NCBI RefSeq assembly: GCF_000374305.1 | Contig: NZ_KB894094.1 | Span: 714,727 to 778,726, forward strand | Reading direction: 5' to 3' | Length of the DNA: 64,000 nt | Source: Actinomadura flavalba DSM 45200 | GTDB lineage: Bacteria > Actinomycetota > Actinomycetes > Streptosporangiales > Streptosporangiaceae | Shown here: piece by piece, positions 55,214-63,906 of the stretch | How the letters are laid out: each line of letters opens with the position of its first letter | Position numbering within the stretch: position 1 is the first letter of the stretch | The notes under the pieces: model-generated | The model's input: the letters and a program-made list of their open reading frames with translations, nothing else | The model's database searches: none | Told to the model about the DNA's origin: nothing | Made by a program: the position numbers and the translations under genes

Positions 55214-55837
55214 TCAGCGCAGGTGCTTCTCCAGGTAGACGTTGGTGAACGCGCCGATGCGCTCGCGGCGCGTCTCCCGCCAGCCGAACGAGCGGTACAG
55301 CGCGAGCGCCGCCGTCTGCTGCGACGTGGTGTCGGCCTTGAGCAGCCGGTAGCCCAGCTCGGCGGCGCGCTCCTCCAGCGTGTGGACGAGCACCGCCCCG
55401 TACCCCCGGCCCTGGTGCGCCGGATGGACGCGCAGCCGCACCATCTCCACCGCGTCCAGCGCGACGCTGCCCGGCACGAACGCGCCGAACGCGCGGGCCC
55501 GCCCGCCGGGAACCAGGTCGGCGCGGCGCAGGCCGCCCATCGCGACGGTCTCCCCGTCCACCTCGCCGACGAGGAACTCGCCGTCGTCGCCCAGGTACAG
55601 CTCCCGCATCCGGAAGAAGTCGTGGTCGTAGTAGACGCCGTCGCCCGGCTTCAGCCCCACCTGCGCGAGCCCGTCGCGGTGCAGGCGCAGCACCGTGGCG
55701 TGGTCGGCGGGCGTGTAGCGGCGCAGCCGCAGCGGGCCGAACTCCCAGACCGGCGGGTCCCCGTGCCGCCGGACCGGGCCGGGCCCGTCCCCCCTCCACC
55801 GCGGCAGCGCGCGCGGTGCGACGCCCCCGTCAGACAT
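55214..55837 (-). CDS. GNAT family N-acetyltransferase
   Basis: 207 residues. The acetyl-CoA pyrophosphate loop is VHPAHQGRGYGAVL (near 140-153), and LKADTTSQQTAALALYRSFGW is the typical C-terminal motif. The first 32 residues are Arg/Pro-rich. The substrate is unknown. Its start overlaps the stop of the upstream XRE regulator by 8 bp, so both are co-transcribed. Confidence 0.9.
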   Translation of the reverse strand: MSDGGVAPRALPRWRGDGPGPVRRHGDPPVWEFGPLRLRRYTPADHATVLRLHRDGLAQVGLKPGDGVYYDHDFFRMRELYLGDDGEFLVGEVDGETVAMGGLRRADLVPGGRARAFGAFVPGSVALDAVEMVRLRVHPAHQGRGYGAVLVHTLEERAAELGYRLLKADTTSQQTAALALYRSFGWRETRRERIGAFTNVYLEKHLR

Positions 55838-57464
55838 CGTCCCGCCGGGGCGCGCCGGGACTCTTCACCCATGGTCCGGACAGGGCCTCGTAGAACGGTT
55901 TGAGCTGGGGGATCTCGCCGTGCCGCGACCTGACCTCCGCGCCGACCTGGCGCGCCCGGTGCATGAGGATGTCCGAGCGGTGGTCGACGGGCAGGTCGAG
56001 GATCGCCTCCCGCGCGGTGATGAGGGCGGCGTCGGCGTCGCCCTCGTGCAGCCGGCAGGACGCCCGGTCGAGCTTGACCAGCGTCAGGTCGACGCGGTCG
56101 CTCGGCGCGTACAGCGTGAGCGCCCGGCTCAGTGCCTTGTCGCCCTGCCGGTGGTCACCGAGGTTGGTGAAGGTGTCGCCCTCGTAGAACGTCATCTGCC
56201 GGTCGGTGAAGCCGAACACCAGGTCGTTGGTCTGCTCCTTGGGGAGCTGCTCGAACACCGATCGGCCCCGCACCAGCGCGCGGCGGGCGCCGGGCCCGGC
56301 GTCGCCGCGTCCCCGCAGGGCCAGCATGCCGAGCGCCCGCGCCTCCACGGCCGGGGCCATCGCGGCGGCGACGCTGGCGTCCCGCCCGGCGAGGTCCTGG
56401 GCCTTGCGGGCCAGGTGCAGCGCCTCGCGCGGGTCGCCGTAGTACATCGGGACGAGCGCCTCGCGGACCGTCACCCACGCGCGGAGCTTGCGGTCGGCGG
56501 TCTCGTCGGCGGCGGTGCGCGCGGTGCGGAAGAACGAGCGGGCGAGCCGGTGGTCACCGAGGTTGATCATGATCAGGCCGGAGAGGCCGGAGAGCTGCGC
56601 CGCGATGCGGCAGAGGCGTTCCTGGAGTTCGACGGGCTGCCGCTTGTCGCACATGCGGCGGACCTCGCTGAAGTCCAGCAGCACGTCGCACAGCATCCGC
56701 AGCGACGGCGTCGCCTGGTAGATCTGCCCGTACCCGTGGGTGGTCTCCTCCCACTGGTCGAGCATGGTCGGTGACACCGTGGCGTTCACCAGGGTGTCGT
56801 CCATCTTGCGGCGGAGACCGTCCACGGCCCCGAGGAACTGACCGTCGAGCGGCACGCCCGCTCCGGCCAGCAGTTGCAGCAAGGTCCTTCTCAGCACGAT
56901 GTCCTCCTCTCCCACATCGGTCGATGCCGGGTCCGCGGCGCGGTCGAACCCGGTCGGTCGGTCGGCGGCGAACCGCAGCCGCTCGTCGGGACGCGGCACG
57001 ACCGCGCCCTCCAGCGGCTCGGGTTCGGCCAGGTCGGGCAGCCCGGGGTCGCGGGGCCGGGGGACGGCGGCGACCGCGCTCGCGCGGGTGGAGTGGGCGC
57101 GTCCGCACACGCACGGGCTGGTGTAGCCGAGATCATCCGGTTCGACCCGGTAGACGGCGCACAGGTAGTGCAGGTACTCCGGGCCGGGCCGTTTGTAGCC
57201 GCTCTCGTAGGCCGACAGCAGCGTCTCCCCGAGTTTGGGGATGGGCTTGCCGTCGATCTCGAAAAGGGCCCGGACCTGCGCGACGATGTCGGAAAGGGCC
57301 ACGCCGTGCGCCAGCCGGTGTGCTTTGATCCGGCTCGTACCGAAAAGCGACCCGCACTGATCATGGATCTCGCGGGCGATGTCCACGGCCCCGTGCCCCC
57401 GCGCCAGGCCATGCGCGCGTACCCTACGGGCGATGTCCGTTTCCTTGCGAGGTGGGTCCGTCAT
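55830..57464 (-). CDS. XRE-type HTH and TPR-like transcriptional regulator
   Basis: 544 residues. An N-terminal helix-turn-helix region (about 18-110, KLGETLLSAYESGYKRPGPEYL contains the recognition part) is followed by CVCGRAH, a linker, RRTLLQLLAGAGVPL and about 350 residues of helical TPR-like repeats. Streptomycete relatives (NsdA-like) control development and antibiotic production; the ligand of this one is unknown. The cluster of palindromes in the divergent gap is a likely autoregulatory site. Confidence 0.87.
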   Translation of the reverse strand: MTDPPRKETDIARRVRAHGLARGHGAVDIAREIHDQCGSLFGTSRIKAHRLAHGVALSDIVAQVRALFEIDGKPIPKLGETLLSAYESGYKRPGPEYLHYLCAVYRVEPDDLGYTSPCVCGRAHSTRASAVAAVPRPRDPGLPDLAEPEPLEGAVVPRPDERLRFAADRPTGFDRAADPASTDVGEEDIVLRRTLLQLLAGAGVPLDGQFLGAVDGLRRKMDDTLVNATVSPTMLDQWEETTHGYGQIYQATPSLRMLCDVLLDFSEVRRMCDKRQPVELQERLCRIAAQLSGLSGLIMINLGDHRLARSFFRTARTAADETADRKLRAWVTVREALVPMYYGDPREALHLARKAQDLAGRDASVAAAMAPAVEARALGMLALRGRGDAGPGARRALVRGRSVFEQLPKEQTNDLVFGFTDRQMTFYEGDTFTNLGDHRQGDKALSRALTLYAPSDRVDLTLVKLDRASCRLHEGDADAALITAREAILDLPVDHRSDILMHRARQVGAEVRSRHGEIPQLKPFYEALSGPWVKSPGAPRRDDV

Positions 57465-57612
57465 GTCTCCCGGCCTTCCTCACCGCTGGGGAGAGCGGCG
57501 GCTTGCCACAACGCATGATCTCTTGCGCACAGAGCGTAACCCTCGGACAGGAGCGCGCCAAGCAATTCCCAAGAACCGGTCGGCGCGCAGAGGAGAGATC
57601 CTGCACCCGGGT

Positions 57613-57670
57613 AGAGAATTTTCCTCCGGAGGGTGTGATTTCTCTCCCTAGGGAGGAGGTTTCCCCTCCC
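57613..57670. promoter_or_regulatory. Cluster of overlapping palindromes between divergent genes
   Basis: Three symmetric elements in 58 bp: CCTCCGGAGG (57623-57632) held inside AGAGAA/TTCTCT arms; CTCCCTAGGGAG (57644-57655); GGGAGG/CCTCCC (57651-57656 and 57665-57670). The second and third share bases and cannot fold together. In the 350-bp gap 57465-57814 this is the only clear structure. Confidence 0.5.
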
Positions 57671-57814
57671 GACCAGGTGAACGCCCCCCTTGACCGCCTC
57701 GGTGAGAGTTGCAATTCTCGCGGCGTGTGTCCAGGACGATCCGCTCCGTTCCCACCGGCCGCCGCACGGAGGCCGGACGGGACGCCGGATCATCGAACAC
57801 GAGGGGGTGAGCGG

Positions 57815-58183
57815 GTGGCCAGCGAAAGCCGGGTCGGCTACCTGGAAGAACTCGAAGAGGTTCTCGACGGCCGGGGCCTGGTCGCGCGGGTCGTCCGCAC
57901 CCGCTCGGGGCCGGCCTTCCTCCGGGTCGTCAACCCGGCGGCGGCGAGCCTCGCCGAAGACGTGACGTGCGCGCCGCTGCACGGTTCGCACGAGCACTAC
58001 TTCTGGTGGTCCTGGGGGGAGCGCATGCACCGGGTGGACGACCCGGGGGGTGCGGCGTCCAAGCTCGCGCACGTCCTGCAACCGCTCCGCGAGGAGTGCC
58101 GGGACGCCCGGGGCCGCGCGGTCCCGAGCCGCGCGGGCCACGACGCCGATCCGGTGCGGGCGGGCCGTCGCGCCCGTCCCTAG
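57815..58183 (+). CDS. Small hypothetical protein
   Basis: 122 residues, GTG start after GAGGGGG. N-terminal helix YLEELEEVLDGRGL, then a compact domain with VVNPAAASLAEDV and a striking aromatic run HYFWWSWGERM, ending in a helix and an Arg-rich tail. Proteins like this occur beside XRE regulators in Actinomadura-type genomes; their role is unknown, perhaps as the regulator's small partner. It is divergent from the XRE gene across the palindrome cluster. Confidence 0.7.
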   Translation: MASESRVGYLEELEEVLDGRGLVARVVRTRSGPAFLRVVNPAAASLAEDVTCAPLHGSHEHYFWWSWGERMHRVDDPGGAASKLAHVLQPLREECRDARGRAVPSRAGHDADPVRAGRRARP

Positions 58184-58192
58184 CGCGCGCGT

Positions 58193-58237
58193 CCCCGCGG
58201 TACGGCCCTGTCGGCGCGGCGAGGCCGTCCCGCGGGG
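58193..58237 (+). terminator. Tandem hairpin 1 of 3
   Basis: CCCCGCGG-T-ACGGCC pairs with GGCCGT-C-CCGCGGGG around a 15-base loop, starting 10 bp past the stop of the small protein. It contains the first copy of a 19-bp direct repeat (58202-58220). Confidence 0.65.
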
Positions 58238-58258
58238 GCGGGCGGCGCCCGCGAACGC

Positions 58259-58313
58259 GCGTCCCCCGCTTGACGGCCCTGTCGGCGCGGCATGGGCCGT
58301 CGGCGGGGGACGC
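58259..58313 (+). terminator. Tandem hairpin 2 of 3
   Basis: GCGTCCCCCGC and GACGGCCC pair with GGGCCGTC and GCGGGGGACGC, 19 bp in total with a small internal loop. Its loop contains the second copy of the 19-bp repeat (58273-58291), so hairpins 1 and 2 look duplicated. Confidence 0.65.
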
Positions 58314-58340
58314 GTGCCACCCGCGAGGGTGCGCACGACC

Positions 58341-58384
58341 GCGCGTGTCCCGTCCGCGCCGCCCCGGGCGGACGGGACACGCGC
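58341..58384 (+). terminator. Tandem hairpin 3 of 3
   Basis: Perfect 17-bp arms (58341-58357 and 58368-58384) with a 10-base loop. Its sequence is unrelated to hairpins 1 and 2. The remaining 175 bp to the mechanosensitive channel gene should hold its promoter; no clear boxes were found. Confidence 0.65.
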
Positions 58385-58559
58385 CCGGCCGCAGCGAAAC
58401 CGCGCGCCCGGGAGCGTGGTGCTCGTCACGTGCGGCGGGGCCGGTGGGCGGGCTCGTATCATGCGGTCGTCGGCGTCCTCTACGATCGGGGCCGTACCGC
58501 CGTGACCTCACGGTGATGTGCTCCGACACCCGCTACCCGCCGTGGAGGGTCTGTCCTTT

Positions 58560-59555
58560 ATGTCGCCGAATCTTCCCTTCGCGCTGCCCTGGGAGGACGC
58601 CGGAACCCCCGAGCAGATGTGCAAGAACAGCGCGCCGAGCGTCGCCTGCCGGCTCGTCTGGAACGTCTCGCAGAACAAGGAGTTCACGAACTTCTGGGCG
58701 GACTGGCTGGACAAGCCGGTCACGACCGCCCTGTGGATTCTCGTCACGTTCCTGATCGCGCTGCTCGTCCGCAACCTCGCGCACCGGGCGATCACCCGCG
58801 TGACGCTGCGGATGGCCGAGAGCACGATGTCCGAGCGTGTCCGGGAACGCTCCCGCACGCACTTCGACGGCAGCCCGGCCCTGCTCAACCAGCGCCGCGC
58901 CCAGCGCGCCAAGACGCTCGGCTCGGTGCTGCGCAGTATCGCGTCGATCATCATCATGGGGACCGCGCTGTTCAGCATCCTCGGCTCGATCGGGCTGAAC
59001 CTCGCGCCGATCCTGGCCAGCGCCAGCGTGATCGGCGTCGCCGTCGGCTTCGGCGCGCAGAGCATAGTGCGTGACTTCCTCGCCGGGCTGTTCATGCTCC
59101 TGGAGGACCAGTACGGCGTCGGTGACGTCGTGCAGATCGGCACCGCCAAGGGCACCGTCGAGGCGGTGACGCTGCGCGTGACGCGGATGCGGGACGTGGA
59201 CGGCGTCGTCTGGTACGTCCCCAACGGGGAGATCAAGGCGGTCGGCAACGAGTCGCAGAACTGGGGCCGCGCCGTGCTCGACATCCCGGTCGGTATCGGT
59301 GAGGACATCGAGCGCGTCAAGGACCTGCTCCAGGCCACCGCCGAGGAGATGGCCGAGACCAAGACGTGGTCCAAGCTCGTCCTGGAGAAGCCGTCGGTGT
59401 GGGGCGTGCAGGCCCTCGCCGAGGACTCGCTCGTCATCCGCGTCGTGATGAAGACCGCACCCGGACGCCAGGGCGATGTGGCGCGGGCGCTGCGCGAGCG
59501 CGTCAAGCGCGCCTTCGATCGCGAGGGCGTCGCGGTCGGCCCGGCCGTCGAGTAG
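58560..59555 (+). CDS. Mechanosensitive ion channel family protein (MscS-like)
   Basis: 331 residues. After a 55-residue N-terminus come TM helices near 60-80, 130-150 and 155-185; the pore helix region is LASASVIGVAVGFGAQSIVRDFLAG, the conserved MscS TM3. The beta domain follows (QYGVGDVVQIG, VWYVPNGEI). It releases solutes when the membrane is stretched. ATG 58560 follows GGAGGG at 10 bases; an in-frame ATG at 58518 would add 14 residues. Confidence 0.93.
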   Translation: MSPNLPFALPWEDAGTPEQMCKNSAPSVACRLVWNVSQNKEFTNFWADWLDKPVTTALWILVTFLIALLVRNLAHRAITRVTLRMAESTMSERVRERSRTHFDGSPALLNQRRAQRAKTLGSVLRSIASIIIMGTALFSILGSIGLNLAPILASASVIGVAVGFGAQSIVRDFLAGLFMLLEDQYGVGDVVQIGTAKGTVEAVTLRVTRMRDVDGVVWYVPNGEIKAVGNESQNWGRAVLDIPVGIGEDIERVKDLLQATAEEMAETKTWSKLVLEKPSVWGVQALAEDSLVIRVVMKTAPGRQGDVARALRERVKRAFDREGVAVGPAVE

Positions 59556-59623
59556 CGACATCCCCGACATTCTGATCAAGCTCAGCTCGCGGGCCCGGCT
59601 CTCTCGCGTAGGGTGGGGGCGCT

Positions 59624-60007
59624 ATGGCTGAACAGGTGACGTTCTACGAGGCCGTCGGTGGCGAGGACACGTTCCGGAAGCTGGTGCACCGGTTCTATCT
59701 GGGCGTCGCCGACGACCCGGCGCTGCGCGCGATGTACCCCGAGGAAGACCTCGGCCCCGCCGAGGAGCGGCTGTTCCTCTTCCTCGTCCAGTACTGGGGC
59801 GGCCCGAACACCTACAGCCAGGAGCGTGGGCACCCCCGGCTGCGGATGCGGCACGCGCCGTTCGTCATCGGCGAGGCCGAGCGCGACGCCTGGCTGCGGC
59901 ACATGCGCGACGCCGTCAACGAGCTGAACCTCCCCGAGCGGCTGGAGAAGATGCTGTGGGACTACTTCACGATGGCGGCCCGCAGCATGGTGAACGCACC
60001 GTCCTAA
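59624..60007 (+). CDS. glbO: Group 2 truncated haemoglobin (trHbO)
   Basis: 127 residues. Starts [19 protein letters not shown], with distal Tyr in HRFY, the conserved [21 protein letters not shown] stretch of group 2 (proximal His in [13 protein letters not shown] helix F) and the Trp of the last helix (LWDYF). Mycobacterial GlbO binds oxygen and protects against oxidative or nitrosative stress. It may be co-transcribed with the GH13 gene 18 bp downstream. Confidence 0.96.
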   Translation: MAEQVTFYEAVGGEDTFRKLVHRFYLGVADDPALRAMYPEEDLGPAEERLFLFLVQYWGGPNTYSQERGHPRLRMRHAPFVIGEAERDAWLRHMRDAVNELNLPERLEKMLWDYFTMAARSMVNAPS

Positions 60008-60025
60008 ACGGGTAAAGCGCCTGGT

Positions 60026-61582
60026 ATGACGCGATCCCCCTGGTGGCGCAATGCCGTCGTGTACGAGGTCTATGTCCGTAGTTTCGCCGACGCGGACGGC
60101 GACGGTGACGGCGATCTGCGCGGGATCACGTCCCGCCTCGGGCATCTGGCCGACCTCGGCGTCGACGCCCTGTGGCTCACGCCCTTCTACCGCTCCCCGC
60201 TCGCCGACGGCGGCTACGACGTGGCCGACTACCGCGACGTCGATCCCCGCTTCGGCACCCTCACCGACTTCGACGCGCTCATCGCCGCCGCGCACGCGCG
60301 CGGCCTGCGGGTGATCGTCGACATCGTCCCCAACCACACCTCCGACCAGCACCCCTGGTTCCAGGAGGCGCTGGCCGCGCCGCCCGGCTCCCCCGCCCGC
60401 GAGCGCTACATCTTCCGCTCCGGCCCGCCCGACCGGCCCCCGACCGACTGGCCGTCGGCGTTCGGCGGCCCCGCCTGGCGGCGGCTGCCCGACGGCGACT
60501 GGTACCTGCACCTGTACGCGACCGAGCAGCCCGACCTGAACTGGCGCAACCCCGAGGTGCGCCGCGAGTTCGAGAGCATCCTGCGGTTCTGGCTCGACCG
60601 GGGCGTGGACGGGTTCCGCATCGACGTCGCGGGCGGGCTCTTCAAGGACCCCGAGTTCGCCGACCTCGGCGAGATGGCCCGGCACGGCGCCGGGTCACCG
60701 ATCCACAGCCGTCCCGAGGTGCACGAGGTGTACCGGGAGTGGCGCCGCATCCTGGACGAGTACCCCGGCGAGCGGATGGCGATCGGGGAGGTGTGGTCCG
60801 AGGGGCCGGAGCTGGCCCGGTACCTGCGGTCGGACGAACTGCACCAGGTGTTCCAGTTCGACCTTCAGTTCGCGTCCTGGTCGGCGCGGGAGTTCCGCGA
60901 CATCGTGACGGCGGCGGTCGCGGCCGTCGTCCCCGCCGGCGCCGCGCCCACGTGGGTGCTGTCCAGCCACGACGTCGTCCGGCACGTCACCCGCTACGAG
61001 CAGCCGCCCGGAATGCCGGGGATCGGGCTCGCGCGGGCCCGGGCGGCGCTGCTGTGCGTCCTGGCCCTCCCCGGCTCGGCCTACCTGTACCAGGGCGAGG
61101 AACTCGGGCTGCCCGAGGTGCTCGACCTGCCCGCCGACGCCCGCCAGGACCCCATCTGGAAGCGCAGCGACGGCGCCGTCCTCGGCCGCGACGGGTGCCG
61201 CGTCCCGCTGCCGTGGGGCGGCAAGAAGGAGCCGTACGGGTTCTCCCCCGACGGCGGCGGCGCCGCGCCGTGGCTGCCGATGCCCGAGGAGTGGCGGTCG
61301 CTGACCGTCGAGGCGCAGGACCACGAACCGACGTCCACGCTCGCCTTCTACCGGCGGGCGCTGCGGCTGCGCCGCACGCTCGTGGACGAGCTGCCCGAGA
61401 CGCTCACCTGGCGGGACGCGCCGCCCACCGCGCTCGTCTTCCAGCGCGGGCCGCTCACCTGCGTCGTCAACTTCGGTGACCATCCCGTCCGGCTCCCCGA
61501 GGGGGAGGTCCTGCTGACCAGCGGCCCGCTCTACGGCGAACTCCTCCCCGGCGCGTCCGCCGCCTGGCTGCGCACGGCCTGA
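60026..61582 (+). CDS. GH13 family alpha-amylase/alpha-glucosidase
   Basis: 518 residues. (beta/alpha)8 barrel with region I VDIVPNHTSD, region II GFRIDVAGG (nucleophile Asp near 199), region III IGEVW (acid Glu near 253) and region IV LSSHDVVRH. The start WWRNAVVYEVYVRSF is typical of intracellular oligo-1,6-glucosidase or alpha-glucosidase types. A C-terminal beta domain follows. Substrate is a small maltose-like glucoside; whether it hydrolyses or isomerises is not clear. Confidence 0.95.
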   Translation: MTRSPWWRNAVVYEVYVRSFADADGDGDGDLRGITSRLGHLADLGVDALWLTPFYRSPLADGGYDVADYRDVDPRFGTLTDFDALIAAAHARGLRVIVDIVPNHTSDQHPWFQEALAAPPGSPARERYIFRSGPPDRPPTDWPSAFGGPAWRRLPDGDWYLHLYATEQPDLNWRNPEVRREFESILRFWLDRGVDGFRIDVAGGLFKDPEFADLGEMARHGAGSPIHSRPEVHEVYREWRRILDEYPGERMAIGEVWSEGPELARYLRSDELHQVFQFDLQFASWSAREFRDIVTAAVAAVVPAGAAPTWVLSSHDVVRHVTRYEQPPGMPGIGLARARAALLCVLALPGSAYLYQGEELGLPEVLDLPADARQDPIWKRSDGAVLGRDGCRVPLPWGGKKEPYGFSPDGGGAAPWLPMPEEWRSLTVEAQDHEPTSTLAFYRRALRLRRTLVDELPETLTWRDAPPTALVFQRGPLTCVVNFGDHPVRLPEGEVLLTSGPLYGELLPGASAAWLRTA

Positions 61583-61584
61583 GC

Positions 61585-61616
61585 ACGGCCCGGACGAGTG
61601 CGCTCGTCCGGGCCGT
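61585..61616. terminator. Bidirectional terminator hairpin
   Basis: ACGGCCCGGACGAG and CTCGTCCGGGCCGT, perfect 14-bp arms with a 4-base loop, between the convergent GH13 and peptidase genes. Confidence 0.88.
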
Positions 61617-61627
61617 CCCGGGTTCCC

Positions 61628-63013
61628 CTACAGCGGAGGACGCTCGCGCTGGAGCATGTCGTCGGCCTCGGTCAGCGAGCGGATCGACGGGCCGTCCGGC
61701 ACCGCCGCCCAGCGGCGCAGGTCTGCGACGGCCCTCGCCTGCTGCGCGGCCGGGAGCCGCGCGATGAGGCGGCCGCTGTGGTTCATGCCCGGCGCCGTGT
61801 ACGACGCCGAGTCACGCGTGCCCGGGCCCAGCCGGAACGGCTCGGAGCCCCACGGGTCGTTCTCGCCGTACAGGAACATCAGCCTGCTGCCGCGCGTCTT
61901 CACCCACAGGTCGATGTCGAGCATTGCCAGCGGGTTGAACGTCATCGGAATGCTGCGCGGGACGTACGTGCGCGGCTGGTAGCTGCTCTCGTAGCGCAGC
62001 AGCGGGCGCAGGTGCGTGAACTGCGGGCTCGGCCAGCCCAGCTCGGTGCCCGCCTGGTAGTAGTACGGGACGTACGGCTCCAGGCCCTGGTCGGTGTAGA
62101 ACGACAGGCCCGAGATGGCGTCCAGCGTCCCGTACAGGTCGTCGTCGGACGCGTCCAGCGCGGGCAGCGACGGGCAGTCGGTCTGGAGGCTGTACTGCCA
62201 GAACGCCCACTCGTAGTCCATCACCGAGTTCTCGAACGCCTTGTCCGGGGAGCCGACGTTGGTGAACGTCCAGCCGTTCTCGGCCGTGGCGGCGGCGAAG
62301 CGCTGGAGCATCGCCGGGCGGCGCTTCAGCATCTCGCGGGCCAGGTTCTTCAGGTGCGCGCGGCAGACCGGGTCGCTGCCGACGTTCTTGAAGAAGCGGT
62401 CGTAGGCGCGGTCGTCCTTGTTCACGACGTCGTTCGGGGCGACGTAGACGACGCTGCCGTCGACGTCCTTGGGGTAGAAGCGCTTGTGGTAGACGGCCGT
62501 CATGCCGCCCTTGCTGCCGCCCGTCGAGATCCACTTGCCCTGGTAGATCGTCTTGAGCGCGCCGATGATGCGGTGCTCGTCGGTCGCCGCCTGCCAGATC
62601 GTGTCCTTGCGCCAGTCCGTCGGGGCCGGGCGGGACGGCGTGAAGTACCGGTACTCGACCGAGATCTGGTTCGCGTCCAGCAGCGCCGTCGGCTCCGACG
62701 TGAACATCGTCGTCGGCGTGTGGTAGCCGCTGGTGTAGAGCACCATCGGCTTGTCGTCGGTCTTGTGCTGGAGCATGACGCGCTGCTCGAACCACTGCCC
62801 GCCGGGCTTGCGGTGGTCCACGGGCTGCTTGTACGTCAGCCAGAACCAGCGCTGCCCAGGCAGCGTGGACGGCCTCTCCTCGACCGTCAGGCCCTTGATC
62901 GCGTCCAGGCGATCGGCGATGTCGCCGGGTGCCGCCTGCACTGCCTGGGCCGCCGCGCCGGTCAGCGCGGCGGTGAGGAACAGGGCCGTCGCGGTTGTCG
63001 CGAAGCGCCGCAT
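61628..63013 (-). CDS. Secreted serine peptidase (S28/S37, tripeptidyl-aminopeptidase-like)
   Basis: 461 residues. Signal peptide (MRRFATTATALFLTAAL..., cleavage near VQAAPG). Alpha/beta-hydrolase with nucleophile Ser in STGGSKGGM, Asp in YGENDPWG and His in GMNHSG. This set matches the PS-10 peptidase group of streptomycetes, which trims tripeptides from secreted proteins. GGGGGGACG precedes the ATG at 63013; longer in-frame starts run into the repeat region upstream. Confidence 0.9.
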   Translation of the reverse strand: MRRFATTATALFLTAALTGAAAQAVQAAPGDIADRLDAIKGLTVEERPSTLPGQRWFWLTYKQPVDHRKPGGQWFEQRVMLQHKTDDKPMVLYTSGYHTPTTMFTSEPTALLDANQISVEYRYFTPSRPAPTDWRKDTIWQAATDEHRIIGALKTIYQGKWISTGGSKGGMTAVYHKRFYPKDVDGSVVYVAPNDVVNKDDRAYDRFFKNVGSDPVCRAHLKNLAREMLKRRPAMLQRFAAATAENGWTFTNVGSPDKAFENSVMDYEWAFWQYSLQTDCPSLPALDASDDDLYGTLDAISGLSFYTDQGLEPYVPYYYQAGTELGWPSPQFTHLRPLLRYESSYQPRTYVPRSIPMTFNPLAMLDIDLWVKTRGSRLMFLYGENDPWGSEPFRLGPGTRDSASYTAPGMNHSGRLIARLPAAQQARAVADLRRWAAVPDGPSIRSLTEADDMLQRERPPL

Positions 63014-63144
63014 CGTCCCCCCTTTCCGTGGGATCGCCACAGTTGGCGTCGCGACCCTAAAGGGGTAATGCGGTGAAAAACGGGCGCTGATGGTCCTGTT
63101 ACCGAGCCGTGACCGGCACAACCCACCACGCTCCCGCGCTGACC

Positions 63145-63434
63145 GAACGTCCGGGCCGCTCCCCCGGAGCGACATACCGGGCGATGAACTCACGCTCACA
63201 CAGCGTGAAACAGCGCAGCCGACCACATTCCCGCCCCGGCGGAACGTCCGGGTCACTCCTTCGCAGCGACATGCCAGGCGCCGAACTCACGCTCATGCAA
63301 CGTGAGACGACGCAGCCGACCGCGTGCCGCGTCGGCGGAACGTCCGGGCTACTCCTTCGGAGCGACGTACCGGGCGATGAACTCGCGCTCGTACGGTGTG
63401 AAGCGGCGCAGCCGGTTCAGCTCGACGTCGAACG
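63145..63434. repeat. Three tandem copies of the 3' end of the thioesterase gene
   Basis: Units begin at 63145, 63242 and 63338, marked by the shared GAACGTCCGGG, and are 97 and 96 bp apart. The third contains the true 3' end of the thioesterase gene (stop at 63349-63351); the two others are diverged copies that still read EREFIARYVAP-like on the - strand. They fill much of the 335-bp gap 63014-63348, which has no other gene. Confidence 0.85.
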
Positions 63435-63786
63435 CGACGAGCGTGGACGTGGCCGTGGCGTAGACGTTCTCGTCGTCGCGGACCTCGTAGGCGAGGACGA
63501 ACGACGCGGCGCGCGCCTGCGTCACCCACGTCTCGACGCGGATCGGGTGGACGGTGGGCAGCAGCGGCAGCTTGTAGTCGATCTCGTGCCGCGAGATGAC
63601 CATGCCGCGCACGGGGTCCTCGCCCTTGCGCACCGGGTCGCCGTGCAGCATCTCCAGCCGCGCGTCCTCCAGGTAGCCGACGAACTTCACGTTGTTGACG
63701 TGGCCCTGGGAGTCGATGTCACCGAACCGGATGTTGAACTCGTACACATGTCGGAACTCGGCCGGGGGCGGATCACTACGCTGCAT
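63349..63786 (-). CDS. Acyl-CoA thioesterase (hotdog fold)
   Basis: 145 residues. 4-hydroxybenzoyl-CoA thioesterase-type hotdog: IRFGDIDSQGHVNNVKFVGYLEDARLEML carries the catalytic Asp (GDID) and the helix with the conserved Asn. It hydrolyses an acyl-CoA of unknown chain. Upstream 63787-63906 should hold the promoter. Its last 27 codons are copied twice downstream. Confidence 0.93.
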   Translation of the reverse strand: MQRSDPPPAEFRHVYEFNIRFGDIDSQGHVNNVKFVGYLEDARLEMLHGDPVRKGEDPVRGMVISRHEIDYKLPLLPTVHPIRVETWVTQARAASFVLAYEVRDDENVYATATSTLVAFDVELNRLRRFTPYEREFIARYVAPKE

Positions 63787-63906
63787 GTCCTCGCCTGACT
63801 AGATGAAGCTCGGCGGACATCCCCGCCTGACGATCCCACACCCTAACCTCCACCCCACCCACCACCACAAGCCAACCATCCCACCCAAACCACCCCACAC
63901 AGGAAG

